Below, piece after piece: positions 1 through 8,128 of a stretch of 8,128 nucleotides of DNA (within the stretch, counting starts at the first letter, position 1; each line of letters starts with the position of its first letter). Under the pieces are notes generated by a model. The model saw nothing but the letters and a program-made list of their open reading frames with translations. It was not told the DNA's origin and made no database searches. Origin of the DNA: Spirochaetaceae bacterium. GTDB taxonomy: Bacteria; Spirochaetota; Spirochaetia; SZUA-6; Fen-1364. The DNA is taken from assembly GCA_003170115.1 (NCBI GenBank), contig PMZS01000113.1, positions 3,761 to 11,888 on the forward strand, read 5' to 3'. Made by a program: the position numbers and the translations under genes.

Positions 1-65
1 GTCATCGTGCCCAGGCAGATGCGTGAAACCTTCAGACCTGTCTTGCCAAGACGAATATAGTCCAT
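1..65 (-). CDS. Aldo/keto reductase, N-terminal fragment (continues past window start)
   Basis: Only the first 21 codons are inside the window. They read MDYIRLGKTGLKVSRICLGT followed by Met. This is the classic N-terminal strand of NADPH-dependent aldo/keto reductases: the RLG-x-TGLKVS beta-hairpin, then the first barrel strand ending in LGTM. The family reduces carbonyls to alcohols in the cytoplasm; the substrate cannot be read from this piece. The ATG at 65 is chosen because an AGGAGG Shine-Dalgarno (71-76) lies 5 nt upstream. The gene starts 77 nt after the permease stop on the same strand, so it may be the last gene of the transporter operon or have its own promoter (see 89-117). Family recognition rests on the N-terminal motif alone, but that motif is distinctive. 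Confidence 0.82.
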   Translation of the reverse strand, partial: MDYIRLGKTGLKVSRICLGTM

Positions 66-70
66 GACGG

Positions 71-76
71 CCTCCT
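71..76 (-). promoter_or_regulatory. Ribosome binding site of the aldo/keto reductase
   Basis: On the minus strand AGGAGG is followed by CCGTC and the ATG at 65. This is a consensus Shine-Dalgarno with 5-nt spacing, and it fixes the start of a gene that has only 65 nt in the window. Confidence 0.75.
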
Positions 77-88
77 GACCCTTCAAAG

Positions 89-117
89 AACCTAACGCCG
101 TCAGGCCGGCTCGTCAA
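89..117 (-). promoter_or_regulatory. Possible sigma-70-like promoter for the aldo/keto reductase
   Basis: On the minus strand TTGACG (112-117, 5/6 match to the -35 consensus) is followed after 17 nt by TAGGTT (89-94, 3/6 match to the -10). Transcription would begin about 17 nt before the start codon. The -35 and spacing are good but the -10 is weak. No terminator-like hairpin with a T-run separates the gene from the permease upstream, so read-through from the transporter operon is equally possible. Confidence 0.3.
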
Positions 118-142
118 ATAAACGGGTGGGCGGGGGCGGGCG

Positions 143-1141
143 CTACTCCTTTGTGAACGGCGTGCCCAGGGCGGCCGGGGGCGTGGCCTTCAGGGCCCTC
201 AGCGCCCGGGCCACCCGGCGCCTCACGGGCTCTGGAAGACGGGAGAGTGAGCGTTCCACCCATTCCGCGTTGCCGATGTTGACGAACAGAAGAGTGAGGA
301 TCATGAGAGGGAAAGGCGCAACCTGCAGCACCTGGGAGGGAACTCCCGGCAGGGCCGGCTGCAGCACGAGGCCCAGCCATTGCAACAGGGAAAAGAGGTA
401 CGCGCCGAAGGCGGCCCGGAACGGGTTCCACCCGCCGAATATCGTGATAGCCAGGACGATCCACCCGATTCCGTCCAGTCCCGAGATCGTTCCCTTCCAT
501 CCCGCCTTCACCGACAACGAGTAGATCGGTCCTGCCAGGCCGGCAATGGCACCGCCGGCCACCGTGTACAGGTAGCGCAGACGGTTCACGTTCGCGCCCC
601 GCACGTATGCCGCGGCGGGCCGCTCGCCGATTCCCCGCAGCATCAGGCCCGGGCGCGTTCGAAATATGAAGACCCATGCCGCCGCCACGAGAATGAAGCT
701 GAGATAGGTCATCACGTCCTGGCGAAAGAACAGAAGCCCCAGCACCGGGATGTCCTGGAAGAAAGGGATCGAGAGCATAGAGAGGCTCGGCCCTGTTGTG
801 CCCATGACGGGATTGCCGAGAAAATAGGAAAGATCGCGGCAGAGAAGAGTCAGCACGAAGCCGACAGCCACCTGCGACTGGCGCAGGGTAATGCTGGCAA
901 ACGCGAGCAGGAGCGCCACCAGGCCGCCTATGGCCGCACCGGCAAGGAACCCAAGCAGAATGCTCCTGGTCGCCAGGGCCACGGCGAAACCGCCCATGGC
1001 GCAGAGCAGGATCTTCCCGTTCATCGACAGGTTGGTGACTCCGGCGCGCTCACTTATGGTTTCCCCGATCACGCCGAACAGGATGGGTGCCGCGGAGGTC
1101 AGGACTCCTGCCAGCCCGACGAGGGCGATTTCCAGAGTCAT
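143..1141 (-). CDS. BMP-type ABC transporter permease, second subunit (YufQ/NupQ-like)
   Basis: This 332-residue integral membrane protein belongs to the BPD_transp_2 family (RbsC/LivH fold). It would form half of the translocation channel for the substrate delivered by the lipoprotein encoded upstream. Hydrophobic helices lie at roughly 8-25, 43-58, 61-84, 92-108, 144-160, 190-209, 225-236, 241-262 and 272-290. The cytoplasmic coupling segment is near 163-187 (RPGLMLRGIGE). The conserved segment after helix 1 reads ISERAGVTNLSMNGKILLCAMGG (residues 29-51, given here in outline), where many relatives have ER-x-GV-N-IG-x-EG; Asn41 replaces the usual acidic residue. The frame stays open to 1645, but the real start is ATG 1141. 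It overlaps the preceding permease stop as ATGA (4 nt, translational coupling) and has AAGGGG 8 nt upstream. The basic C-terminal tail (about 295-332) is probably cytoplasmic. Confidence 0.9.
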   Translation of the reverse strand: MTLEIALVGLAGVLTSAAPILFGVIGETISERAGVTNLSMNGKILLCAMGGFAVALATRSILLGFLAGAAIGGLVALLLAFASITLRQSQVAVGFVLTLLCRDLSYFLGNPVMGTTGPSLSMLSIPFFQDIPVLGLLFFRQDVMTYLSFILVAAAWVFIFRTRPGLMLRGIGERPAAAYVRGANVNRLRYLYTVAGGAIAGLAGPIYSLSVKAGWKGTISGLDGIGWIVLAITIFGGWNPFRAAFGAYLFSLLQWLGLVLQPALPGVPSQVLQVAPFPLMILTLLFVNIGNAEWVERSLSRLPEPVRRRVARALRALKATPPAALGTPFTKE

Positions 1142-2187
1142 TGTGGCAGCCCCTTGCCCGCAAGCCGCTCGCGCACGCCCTGCATCAGCAGGACAAAGAG
1201 AACGAGGGTGCCCTGAAGGACCCCGGCGAGAGAGGAATCCTGCCTCAGGACGATCGGAAGCTGGATGCTCCCGACGTTCAAGGCCGCAAAAAAAAGCGCC
1301 ACCGGAGCGGCCACTGCCGCGTTGAAGCCCGCCAGCATGGCCACCATCAGCCCGAGGTAGCCGTAGCCGCTGGAGATAGACGGTATGAGCCGGTGGTACA
1401 CGGAGGTGACCTGTACTGCCCCGGCGAGCCCGGCGAAGATCCCGCACAGCGCGAATGAGATCATCATGTGCTGCCACGTGGGCACGCCCAGGAGGTAGGC
1501 GGAATTCGGATTCTTCCCCACCGCTTTCAGGCGGAGCCCGAAATAGGTCCCCTTGAGGAGCAGGTACACGAGCACAATCGCAAGGAGCGCGATCACGAGC
1601 GCCGAGGGGCTCAGCCGTGACTGCTCGGTGAGAGTGGGCAGCCACAGAGAGGGAGCGAATGGAACCGTCCCGGACATCGATGCCACCCCGGGGCGCTTCC
1701 AGGGTCCGAAGATCAGCCAGAGGTTCAGGGCAGAGGCCACGAAGTTCAGGCCCAGCCCGCCGAAGATCTCGTTCACCCCCCCGAAGGTCTTCAGTGCCCC
1801 GGCGAGCAGGGCCCAGAGGGCCCCGCCGGCCATGCCGGCAAGAATGCTCATGCTGATGATCAGGGATGGATCCAGTCCACTTGCCTGCAGGCCGCGCAGC
1901 ATCCAGGTAGTGAATATCGCGCCGAGTGTGATCTGCCCTTCAATGCCGATATTCCACAGGCCCGCTGTGAAAGTTATAAGAAGCCCCGCGGTGACAAGAA
2001 GGAGGGGCACCCACGACACGAGCACGTTTGCCGCGACGTCCCAGGAGCCCACGGCGCCGAGGACGATGTTCGCATAGGCGGCAAAAGGGGGCGCCTTCGC
2101 GGCCAGCAGGACGAGGGTCGTGAGCAGCACCGCCAGGACGATGGCGGCTCCCTGCAATAGTGCGTTGGACGACCGCGTCTTAGCCAT
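1138..2187 (-). CDS. BMP-type ABC transporter permease, first subunit (YufP/NupP-like)
   Basis: This 349-residue membrane protein of the BPD_transp_2 family pairs with the next permease to form the channel. Hydrophobic helices lie at about 10-30, 57-78, 84-99, 109-131, 143-162, 195-212, 243-262, 276-303 and 320-337. The family signature GLWNIGIEGQITLGA is at residues 76-90, and VNEIFGGLGLNFVA (138-151) is the other conserved segment. The coupling loop is near 214-240 (GLRLKAVGKNP). ATG 2187 is chosen because it overlaps the ATPase gene by 8 nt (ATGGCTAA), typical of coupled operon genes, and gives a natural basic N-terminus MAKTRSS before helix 1. A TTG seven codons upstream (2208) is possible but has no better Shine-Dalgarno. 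The gene ends in a 4-nt overlap with the second permease. Confidence 0.9.
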   Translation of the reverse strand: MAKTRSSNALLQGAAIVLAVLLTTLVLLAAKAPPFAAYANIVLGAVGSWDVAANVLVSWVPLLLVTAGLLITFTAGLWNIGIEGQITLGAIFTTWMLRGLQASGLDPSLIISMSILAGMAGGALWALLAGALKTFGGVNEIFGGLGLNFVASALNLWLIFGPWKRPGVASMSGTVPFAPSLWLPTLTEQSRLSPSALVIALLAIVLVYLLLKGTYFGLRLKAVGKNPNSAYLLGVPTWQHMMISFALCGIFAGLAGAVQVTSVYHRLIPSISSGYGYLGLMVAMLAGFNAAVAAPVALFFAALNVGSIQLPIVLRQDSSLAGVLQGTLVLFVLLMQGVRERLAGKGLPQ

Positions 2188-3676
2188 GCGCCACCGCCGC
2201 TGAGGCAAGCACGTCCCATCCCTTTCCTCCGATCAGTCCGCCCAACTTTTCCACGGAGAGACCCTCGGCAGGGAGGGGAGGGGACACGCGCCCGGAGAAG
2301 AATACCAGCACCCGGTCGCTGTATTGCAGCACCTCGTCGAGGTCGGCAGAGATGAACACGATCGCGGCACCCTGCGCGCAGCGCTCGCGAAGCTTGCTCC
2401 AGATGTAGAGGGTTGATTCGATATCCAGCCCCCGGGTCGGGTGCTCCAGCAGGATCAGGGAAAGGGATTCCTTCAGCAGGGCGAGGAGCATGCGCTGCTG
2501 GTTTCCTCCGGACAGGGATTCCACCTGGTGGGAAGGGGCGCCCTTGATGTTGTAGGTGCGTATCCTGTCAGATGCAAGATCCTGCGCCCGGCCCCGGTCG
2601 ATGAAGATTCCGCCGACACCCTCAGAGAGGATGAAGTGGTCGGCGAGACTGAGCCCGGCGACCAGGCCCTGCTCCAGGCGGGCCGCGGGGAGGTAGGCGA
2701 CTCCGCGTTTCATGAACGCGTGGTAGGAAAGACCGGTGACGTCATTCTCGCCGAGACGGACGCGTCCCGAGACAGGTTGTGCAAGACCGGCGCAGGCGGA
2801 AAGGAGCACGGACTGCCCCGAGCCTTCCATGCCGGCAAGCCCGATCACTTCTCCCGCCCGGGCCTCGAAGCTGACGTCCCTGATCTGGAGGCGCAGCGCC
2901 TCGAGGGACACGCCGCGCAGGGACAGGATCGGGCCGCCGGGAGGCACCGAGGTCCTCCCCGTGAAGGCGAGGTCCCGGGAGAACATCATGCGCACCAGGG
3001 ACTTCGTCTCGTAGGGCGGCTCGGCGGAACCCACCAGCTCGCCCTGGCGGAAGACGGCCACGCGGGAGCAGAGCAGTTCGACGTCCTCCAGCTTGTGGGA
3101 GACGAAGATGATGGTCATTCCCTGGTCCGCCAGCTTCCTCAGGGTGGCAAAAAGCTTCTCCTTCTGCGGCTGGCTGATGCCGGTAGTCGGCTCGTCCAGG
3201 ATGAGAACCCCTGCACCGAACCAGAGGAGGCGCAGAATCTCCAGCTGCTGCCGTTCACCCACCGTCAGGGTGTCCACGTACGCCTCCGAATCCAGGTCGA
3301 AGTCGAATTGCGCCGCGAGCTGGCGGAACTCGCGGGCAGCTTTCCGCCGGTCCGGGAACACCGCGCCTCTCCTTCCGAGGATGAAATCGTCGAGGATCTT
3401 CAGGGGAGGGAAATCCAGCGGGTCCTGGTGGAGCATCCCGACGCCCCGGCGGATTGCATCCGCAGGGGAATGGATGACGACCCTGCTCCCGTCCATGATG
3501 ATGTCCCCGGAATCCGGAAGGATGAATCCGGAGAGTATCTTCATGAGCGTGCTTTTCCCGGCCCCGTTCTCCCCGAGGATGCCCTGGATGGAGGCCGGCG
3601 GGATGAGCAGGGATATCCCCGCGTTGGCGCGGACTGAGCCGAAAGTCTTCCTGATGTCGCGAAGCTCGATCTGCAT
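2180..3676 (-). CDS. BMP-type ABC transporter ATP-binding protein, two nucleotide-binding domains (YufO/NupO-like)
   Basis: This 498-residue cytoplasmic ATPase resembles the RbsA/MglA/YufO class, with two fused nucleotide-binding domains that drive the two permeases. Domain 1 (about 1-235) is canonical: Walker A GENGAGKS 35-42, Q-loop Gln84, signature TVGERQQ 138-144, Walker B VLILDE 157-162 and H-loop His194. Domain 2 (about 248-498) has a family-typical degenerate Walker A (GMEGSGQS 282-289, no Lys), a perfect signature LSGGNQQ 388-394, Walker B-like LLEHPTRGLD with His412 at the catalytic Glu position, and Ala444 instead of the H-loop His. One composite ATP site is therefore expected to hydrolyse and the other mainly to bind. 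ATG 3676 starts directly at the first beta-strand (MQIELRDIRKTFG). Its Shine-Dalgarno is weak (GGA 5 nt upstream). A hairpin sits just before it and the stop overlaps the next gene by 8 nt. Confidence 0.93.
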   Translation of the reverse strand: MQIELRDIRKTFGSVRANAGISLLIPPASIQGILGENGAGKSTLMKILSGFILPDSGDIIMDGSRVVIHSPADAIRRGVGMLHQDPLDFPPLKILDDFILGRRGAVFPDRRKAAREFRQLAAQFDFDLDSEAYVDTLTVGERQQLEILRLLWFGAGVLILDEPTTGISQPQKEKLFATLRKLADQGMTIIFVSHKLEDVELLCSRVAVFRQGELVGSAEPPYETKSLVRMMFSRDLAFTGRTSVPPGGPILSLRGVSLEALRLQIRDVSFEARAGEVIGLAGMEGSGQSVLLSACAGLAQPVSGRVRLGENDVTGLSYHAFMKRGVAYLPAARLEQGLVAGLSLADHFILSEGVGGIFIDRGRAQDLASDRIRTYNIKGAPSHQVESLSGGNQQRMLLALLKESLSLILLEHPTRGLDIESTLYIWSKLRERCAQGAAIVFISADLDEVLQYSDRVLVFFSGRVSPPLPAEGLSVEKLGGLIGGKGWDVLASAAVAHG

Positions 3677-3693
3677 GGGGTTCCAAATGCGAA

Positions 3694-3716
3694 GGGCGAG
3701 ACGACGCGTCTCGCCC
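3694..3716 (-). promoter_or_regulatory. Perfect 10-bp GC-rich hairpin between the binding-protein and ATPase genes
   Basis: GGGCGAGACG (3694-3703) and its exact complement CGTCTCGCCC (3707-3716) flank a 3-nt loop. The hairpin sits in the 65-nt spacer after the lipoprotein stop and ends 17 nt before the ATPase start. In the direction of transcription it is followed by TTCGCATTTGG, not a T-run, so it is not a standard intrinsic terminator. Hairpins here in ABC operons commonly protect the upstream mRNA or partly attenuate read-through, so that binding protein is made in excess over ATPase and permeases. That role is inferred. Confidence 0.6.
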
Positions 3717-3741
3717 CCCGTGATTCTTGAGCGAAAAAACG

Positions 3742-4962
3742 CTACTTCGAGACGCTCTGTCCCTGCATGCCCTTCAGGAGCTGCGGCAGATACCAGACCT
3801 GCTGGTCGGTGGCGACGGCGCCGCTGGCCAGGAGCTCCGTGCCGTCCTGGAGGGAAAGCGGGCCCGTCCAGAGGTTCAGGCCGCCGGCGAGCTCGCCGAC
3901 GAACTTGTCCACGCCTACCGCCGCTTCAGGTGACAGCGCGCCGCCCTTGTTGAACCCGACAGCGCCGCTGTCAGGATCGTTGAACTTATTCCAGTCGGGT
4001 CCGTTCCATTCGAAGTGCGAAACGAACGTTCCTGCCATTGCTGCCTTCGCCGTATTGACATATGCGGGGCCCCAGTTGAAATACGGAACCCCGAGGTTGA
4101 CGTTGGGCGCCACCTCGCTGGCCTTGGCGTAGTCGTAAGCGACCGCCCATACCTTCTTGCCCTTGGCAGCGTACTTCACGGCTTCCGTGACCGCCTCGGT
4201 CGTATCGATCCCCGAGACCACCACGTCGTAGCCGCTGTTGAAGAAATCATCCGCGACCTGGGTGGGATCCGAGGTGACGCCGGGAATATTGAACCAGAAC
4301 CCTATCCAGGTGACCTTGAACTGCAGCTTGGCGGGATCCTTTTTCAGGTAGTTGGTCCACGCGTAGCGCGCGCCGAGATACACCGAGGAGGCGAGTCGGC
4401 GGGTCTCGTCATTGATGAGGGGGCCCAGATACCCGATCTTGCCGGTCTTCGTGGTGAGCGCCGCGGCAACGCCGCCGATCATCTTGCCGAGCTCCATGCG
4501 GCCCATGATGTTGACCATGTTGGGAAGCGCCTGGTAGTTCTTGCCGTCCTTCCAGACCTGGCTGCCCGAGCTCATCACGACAAAGATGTCCTTGTGCGCC
4601 TGGGCGAACTTCACCGCCTCGTCGCTCATGTCGTCGGAGCTGAAGATGATAAACTTCGCTCCCTGCCCCATGAGGCTTTCGGCGAGCTGGGACACCGTGG
4701 TGCCCGGCCTGTCAGCGGAGTTGGCCTTGTCGATATAGACCATCTTGGTGCCCGGGACCTTGCTGGTGACGTACTGCACTGCGTCGTAGTTGGCCTGGCT
4801 CCAGCCCTGGTCGTTGTACGGCCCCACCAGCACGAGGCCGATGGTAAGCGCCTTGCCGGCCGCCTTCATGGCACCCGCGGGTGCCGGTGCGCCCTTGTTA
4901 CAGCCCGCCAGTGCAATTGCAACAATCGCAACCAGCAAGACGAACTTCCTGAGATTCCGCAT
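3742..4962 (-). CDS. BMP/PnrA-family substrate-binding lipoprotein
   Basis: This 406-residue extracytoplasmic solute receptor of the Bmp/Med family (periplasmic-binding fold I) captures ligand for the ABC importer encoded directly downstream. A lipoprotein signal peptide spans residues 1-20: basic MRNLRK, a hydrophobic core, then lipobox LAGC with lipidated Cys21. An Ala/Pro/Gly-rich tether runs to about 37. The mature domain begins at ALTIGLVLVGPYNDQGW (38-54), the family's first-strand ligand loop. Other conserved segments are FSSDDMSD (107-114), GIDTTEAV (251-258) and GVPYFNWGPAY (291-301). Characterised relatives bind purine nucleosides, but this subgroup's ligand is not certain from sequence. 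The frame is open to 5091, yet ATG 4962 is clearly the start: it has AAGGAGG 6 nt upstream and begins the signal peptide. It is the first gene of the transporter operon. Confidence 0.93.
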   Translation of the reverse strand: MRNLRKFVLLVAIVAIALAGCNKGAPAPAGAMKAAGKALTIGLVLVGPYNDQGWSQANYDAVQYVTSKVPGTKMVYIDKANSADRPGTTVSQLAESLMGQGAKFIIFSSDDMSDEAVKFAQAHKDIFVVMSSGSQVWKDGKNYQALPNMVNIMGRMELGKMIGGVAAALTTKTGKIGYLGPLINDETRRLASSVYLGARYAWTNYLKKDPAKLQFKVTWIGFWFNIPGVTSDPTQVADDFFNSGYDVVVSGIDTTEAVTEAVKYAAKGKKVWAVAYDYAKASEVAPNVNLGVPYFNWGPAYVNTAKAAMAGTFVSHFEWNGPDWNKFNDPDSGAVGFNKGGALSPEAAVGVDKFVGELAGGLNLWTGPLSLQDGTELLASGAVATDQQVWYLPQLLKGMQGQSVSK

Positions 4963-4968
4963 GTTTCT

Positions 4969-4975
4969 CCTCCTT
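4969..4975 (-). promoter_or_regulatory. Strong ribosome binding site of the binding lipoprotein
   Basis: AAGGAGG followed by AGAAAC and ATG 4962 on the minus strand. It is the strongest Shine-Dalgarno among the transporter genes, matching the high expression expected for a substrate-binding protein. It also rules out in-frame starts further upstream (for example at 4992 or 5091). Confidence 0.8.
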
Positions 4976-5058
4976 ATTGCCGCGTTGTGCATCCCCTCCC
5001 CGAAGTCTACCGTGCTCCAGCCAAAGGAGTGCACCGCTCGTGTCTTTGGATGCCGGGA

Positions 5059-5087
5059 AGTATACAACGGCCTGCTCCCCGCCACAA
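5059..5087 (-). promoter_or_regulatory. Candidate sigma-70-like promoter of the BMP transporter operon
   Basis: On the minus strand TTGTGG (5082-5087, 3/6 match) is followed after exactly 17 nt by TATACT (5059-5064, 5/6 match). The -35 element begins 10 nt after the aspartyl-tRNA synthetase stop. Transcription would start near 5052, giving a leader of about 90 nt before the lipoprotein start. The 135-nt gap and strong downstream Shine-Dalgarno support a new transcription unit here. The weak -35 limits confidence, and I see no terminator for the upstream operon. Confidence 0.45.
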
Positions 5088-5097
5088 GCATCCGTGT

Positions 5098-6352
<1,255 letters not shown>

Positions 6353-6372
<20 letters not shown>

Positions 6373-8128
6373 TTCCCTGCTCCATTCTCGCTCGCATCTC
6401 CTCCGGCGTATCGGAGAAGGCTGAGCACACGACCAGCTTCGTCCACGCGGATTCGGTTGCCAAAGGCCCCATCGGGATGGCCCCCTCGCGCCACAGCTCG
6501 TGGGCGGCGGCGTAGCGCGAAAGGTCCACGATTCCTTCCTGCTGGGACGTGCAGAAGAAGCGCACGTCCTTCTCCCGGGCCGCAAGAAGCGCCCGGCGGA
6601 GGGAATACGGGGAGTCGCGGAGGTTCGCCGTGCCCGTGTCGTACAGCTCCAGGACGAAGTTCCGCACTCCACGATCCATGAGATCGATGATGTGGTCGGC
6701 GCGCATGCCGGGGTAGACGCGCAGTATGAGCGTCGAGTTGATGGCTGCCTCCAGCCGGGACTTCAACGATTCCCTGTCCATGCCCAGGGCCGGCTCGTCG
6801 AACAGCGGAGCCCCCGTGTGGCAGGGCCTGCTCATATTCCAGTTGCGGAATCCGTCTGGCGCCATGCGCTCGAACTTCAGGTTCACGGGCGAGAGGACCC
6901 GGCCACCAAAAACGACATACACGCCCGGCGGGCTCCCGGCAGCGACCTGGATCGCCTTGCGCAGTGTGGGTATGGCGTCGCTGCCCGCGCGCCCGGCGGG
7001 CTGAAGTGACGCGGCAAAAACAATGGGAACCGGCGGACGGGGGAAAAGCCAGAAGACCAGGGATGCCGTGTAGGCCAGGGTGTCCGTCCCGTGAGTGACG
7101 ACTATTCCGGACGCCCGTCCGCCGCGCAGGCGCTCGTCGAGTCCCAGCAGCAGCCGTGCCCAGTCCAGGGGCGTGATTTCCTCGGACAGGATCCTGCCGA
7201 GCTCTCCCTCCTCGAAGGCGATCGTCCGCGGAAGTGTGCCTTCCGCCTCCAGAAGGCTCACCAGCTCCGCCGGATCCCCCGGAACAACCTCCCCCTGCTC
7301 GGATTCCGTTCCCACGATTGCCCCGCCGAAAGCGAGAATCTGGATGACGGACACGGCCAGCTTCTTCTTCACGAGGGATTGCACGAGAGCAGGTTCAGCC
7401 CTCCCCGAAGTCTCGCGCATGATCTCGCCGATGAGGAAAGTGGTCGGCTTGTTGTCCCCCGAGCGGATGGAAGAGACCGCGGCCGGGTGCGCCGCCATCA
7501 CCTTCTCGATGTACCCTTCCAGGACATCGGGATCCGTGATCTGCTCCCACCCCTTTTCACTGATGATCTCTCCCGGATCCTTGTTCTCCGTGAATACTGC
7601 CTCCACGACTGACTTCGCGATCCGACCGTGGATCTTCTTCTGCGCCAGGAGAGTGAGCATCTCGGCCAGGCGCGCCGGGGTGAGCGGGCTGTCCTCAAGT
7701 GCCGCCCCGGTGCGGTTGAGGAGCTTCTTCACGTCGGAGGCCAGCCAGAGGGCGGCGCTGCGGGGCTCCGCCCCGAGCTCAATGGCCTTTTCGTAGTAAT
7801 CGGCCGTTGCCTTTTCCTCACAGAGGAAATCAGCCTGGTCTTCGGAAAGCTGGAAGCTCTCCATGAACCTGCGCTTGCGCGCCTCCGGCAGCTCGACGAG
7901 GGACTGTTCAACGCTCCTGAGGAACGCCGCGTCGGGAGCGAAAGGCGGCAGGTCGGGCTCGGGGAAGTAGCGGTAGTCCGAGGAGCTTTCCTTGGTGCGC
8001 ATGCTCTCGGTGACGTCCCGATTCTCGTTCCACAGCCGCGTCTCCGAGGTCACGCTGCCGCCGCGCTCGAGGATCTCCGTCTGCCGCTCGATCTCGAAGC
8101 TCACCGCCTTGCGCACGAACTTGAAGGA
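6353..8128 (-). CDS. gatB: GatB (C-terminal half) fused to an L-asparaginase-type domain; 5' end outside window
   Basis: 591 codons are visible; the frame is open at the window edge (SFKFVRKAV...), and the SFKFV segment is internal to GatB, so the N-terminus lies upstream. GatB is the tRNA-binding kinase/transamidase subunit that turns Asp-tRNA(Asn) or Glu-tRNA(Gln) into the amide. Visible residues 1-60 are the end of its cradle domain (EIERQTEILERGG, ETRLW, SMRTKE, DYRYFPEPDLPP). Residues 61-257 are the helical and YqeY-like tail, running to LVKKKL, where ordinary GatB ends. Residue 258 onward is a full asparaginase fold: strand 1 with FGGAI (267-271), EGEVVPG-like loop, ITPLDW, THGTDT (345-350), AGSDAIPTLRKA, GVYVVFGG, Lys418, C-terminal LYDTGTAN, TSQQEGIVDL and AIPMGPLATESAWTKL. 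No separate start or Shine-Dalgarno is seen at the junction. Ala270 replaces the catalytic Thr, so amidohydrolase activity is doubtful. It is co-transcribed with the synthetase downstream. Confidence 0.88.

Noticed and set aside
66..142. Terminator after the second permease
   Set aside because: The gap has a C-rich stretch and a 4-bp inverted repeat only, with no stable stem plus T-run.
1142..1645. N-terminal extension of the second permease frame
   Set aside because: The 168 residues before ATG 1141 are Arg/Ala/Pro-rich without membrane helices and overlap the first permease, a clear family match. The ATGA coupling fixes the start at 1141.
2441..3637. 398-codon plus-strand open frame
   Set aside because: It lies antisense within the ATPase gene, whose protein matches its family throughout. 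The translation has no recognisable motifs and is the usual shadow frame of GC-rich DNA.
3730..3742. GCGTTTTTTCGC just after the lipoprotein stop (minus strand) as a terminator
   Set aside because: Only a 3-bp stem around the T-run, with no GC-rich hairpin before it; too weak to call.
4963..5091. N-terminal extension of the lipoprotein frame
   Set aside because: The 43 extra residues would bury the signal peptide, and the strong Shine-Dalgarno belongs to ATG 4962.
6373..6672. N-terminal extension of the AspRS frame
   Set aside because: It overlaps the conserved asparaginase C-terminal domain in another frame and is low-complexity Arg/Ser-rich. The OB fold begins at ATG 6372.
8114..8116. GTG at 8116 as the start of the fusion gene
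   Set aside because: The preceding in-frame codons encode SFKF, which continue the conserved GatB segment, so the gene enters from outside the window.

Overview
The window is about 60% GC, densely packed, and coded entirely on the minus strand, so transcription runs from high to low coordinates. It looks bacterial. It has a GatB-type amidotransferase subunit, an SD-led lipoprotein with a lipobox, overlapping operon genes and sigma-70-like promoters. The aspartyl-tRNA synthetase is of the archaeal genre, which occurs in a scattered set of bacteria. The phylum cannot be fixed from this sequence; Spirochaetota or Chloroflexota are only weak guesses.

Layout in transcription order: (1) 8128-6353, the 3' part of a gene whose product is the GatB C-terminal half joined, with almost no linker, to a complete L-asparaginase-type domain. 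(2) 6372-5098, an archaeal-type aspartyl-tRNA synthetase whose start overlaps gene 1 by 20 nt. (3) A 135-nt intergenic region with a candidate promoter. (4) 4962-3742, a BMP/PnrA-family substrate-binding lipoprotein. (5) A 65-nt spacer with a perfect 10-bp hairpin. (6) 3676-2180, a double-domain ABC ATPase. (7) 2187-1138 and 1141-143, two membrane permeases, joined to their upstream genes by 8-nt and 4-nt overlaps. (8) A 77-nt gap with a possible promoter. (9) 65-1, the first 21 codons of an aldo/keto reductase that runs off the window.

There are two functional units. The first concerns tRNA-dependent amide aminoacyl-tRNA synthesis. The AspRS carries His23 and Pro72 at the two positions that separate non-discriminating (His/Pro) from discriminating (Trp/Lys) archaeal-type enzymes. 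It is therefore predicted to make Asp-tRNA(Asn), which a GatB-containing amidotransferase would convert to Asn-tRNA(Asn). The second is a complete BMP-type importer, probably for nucleosides or related compounds.

The most unusual element is the GatB-asparaginase fusion. In the visible part it lacks the AspRS-like insertion of archaeal GatE and the extra N-terminal domain of GatD, so it is not simply a fused GatDE. Its asparaginase domain also has Ala where the family's catalytic Thr normally sits (FGGAI instead of TGGTI), while the second Thr-Asp pair (HGTDT) is kept. It may be an inactive scaffold or sensor domain, or an enzyme with altered chemistry.
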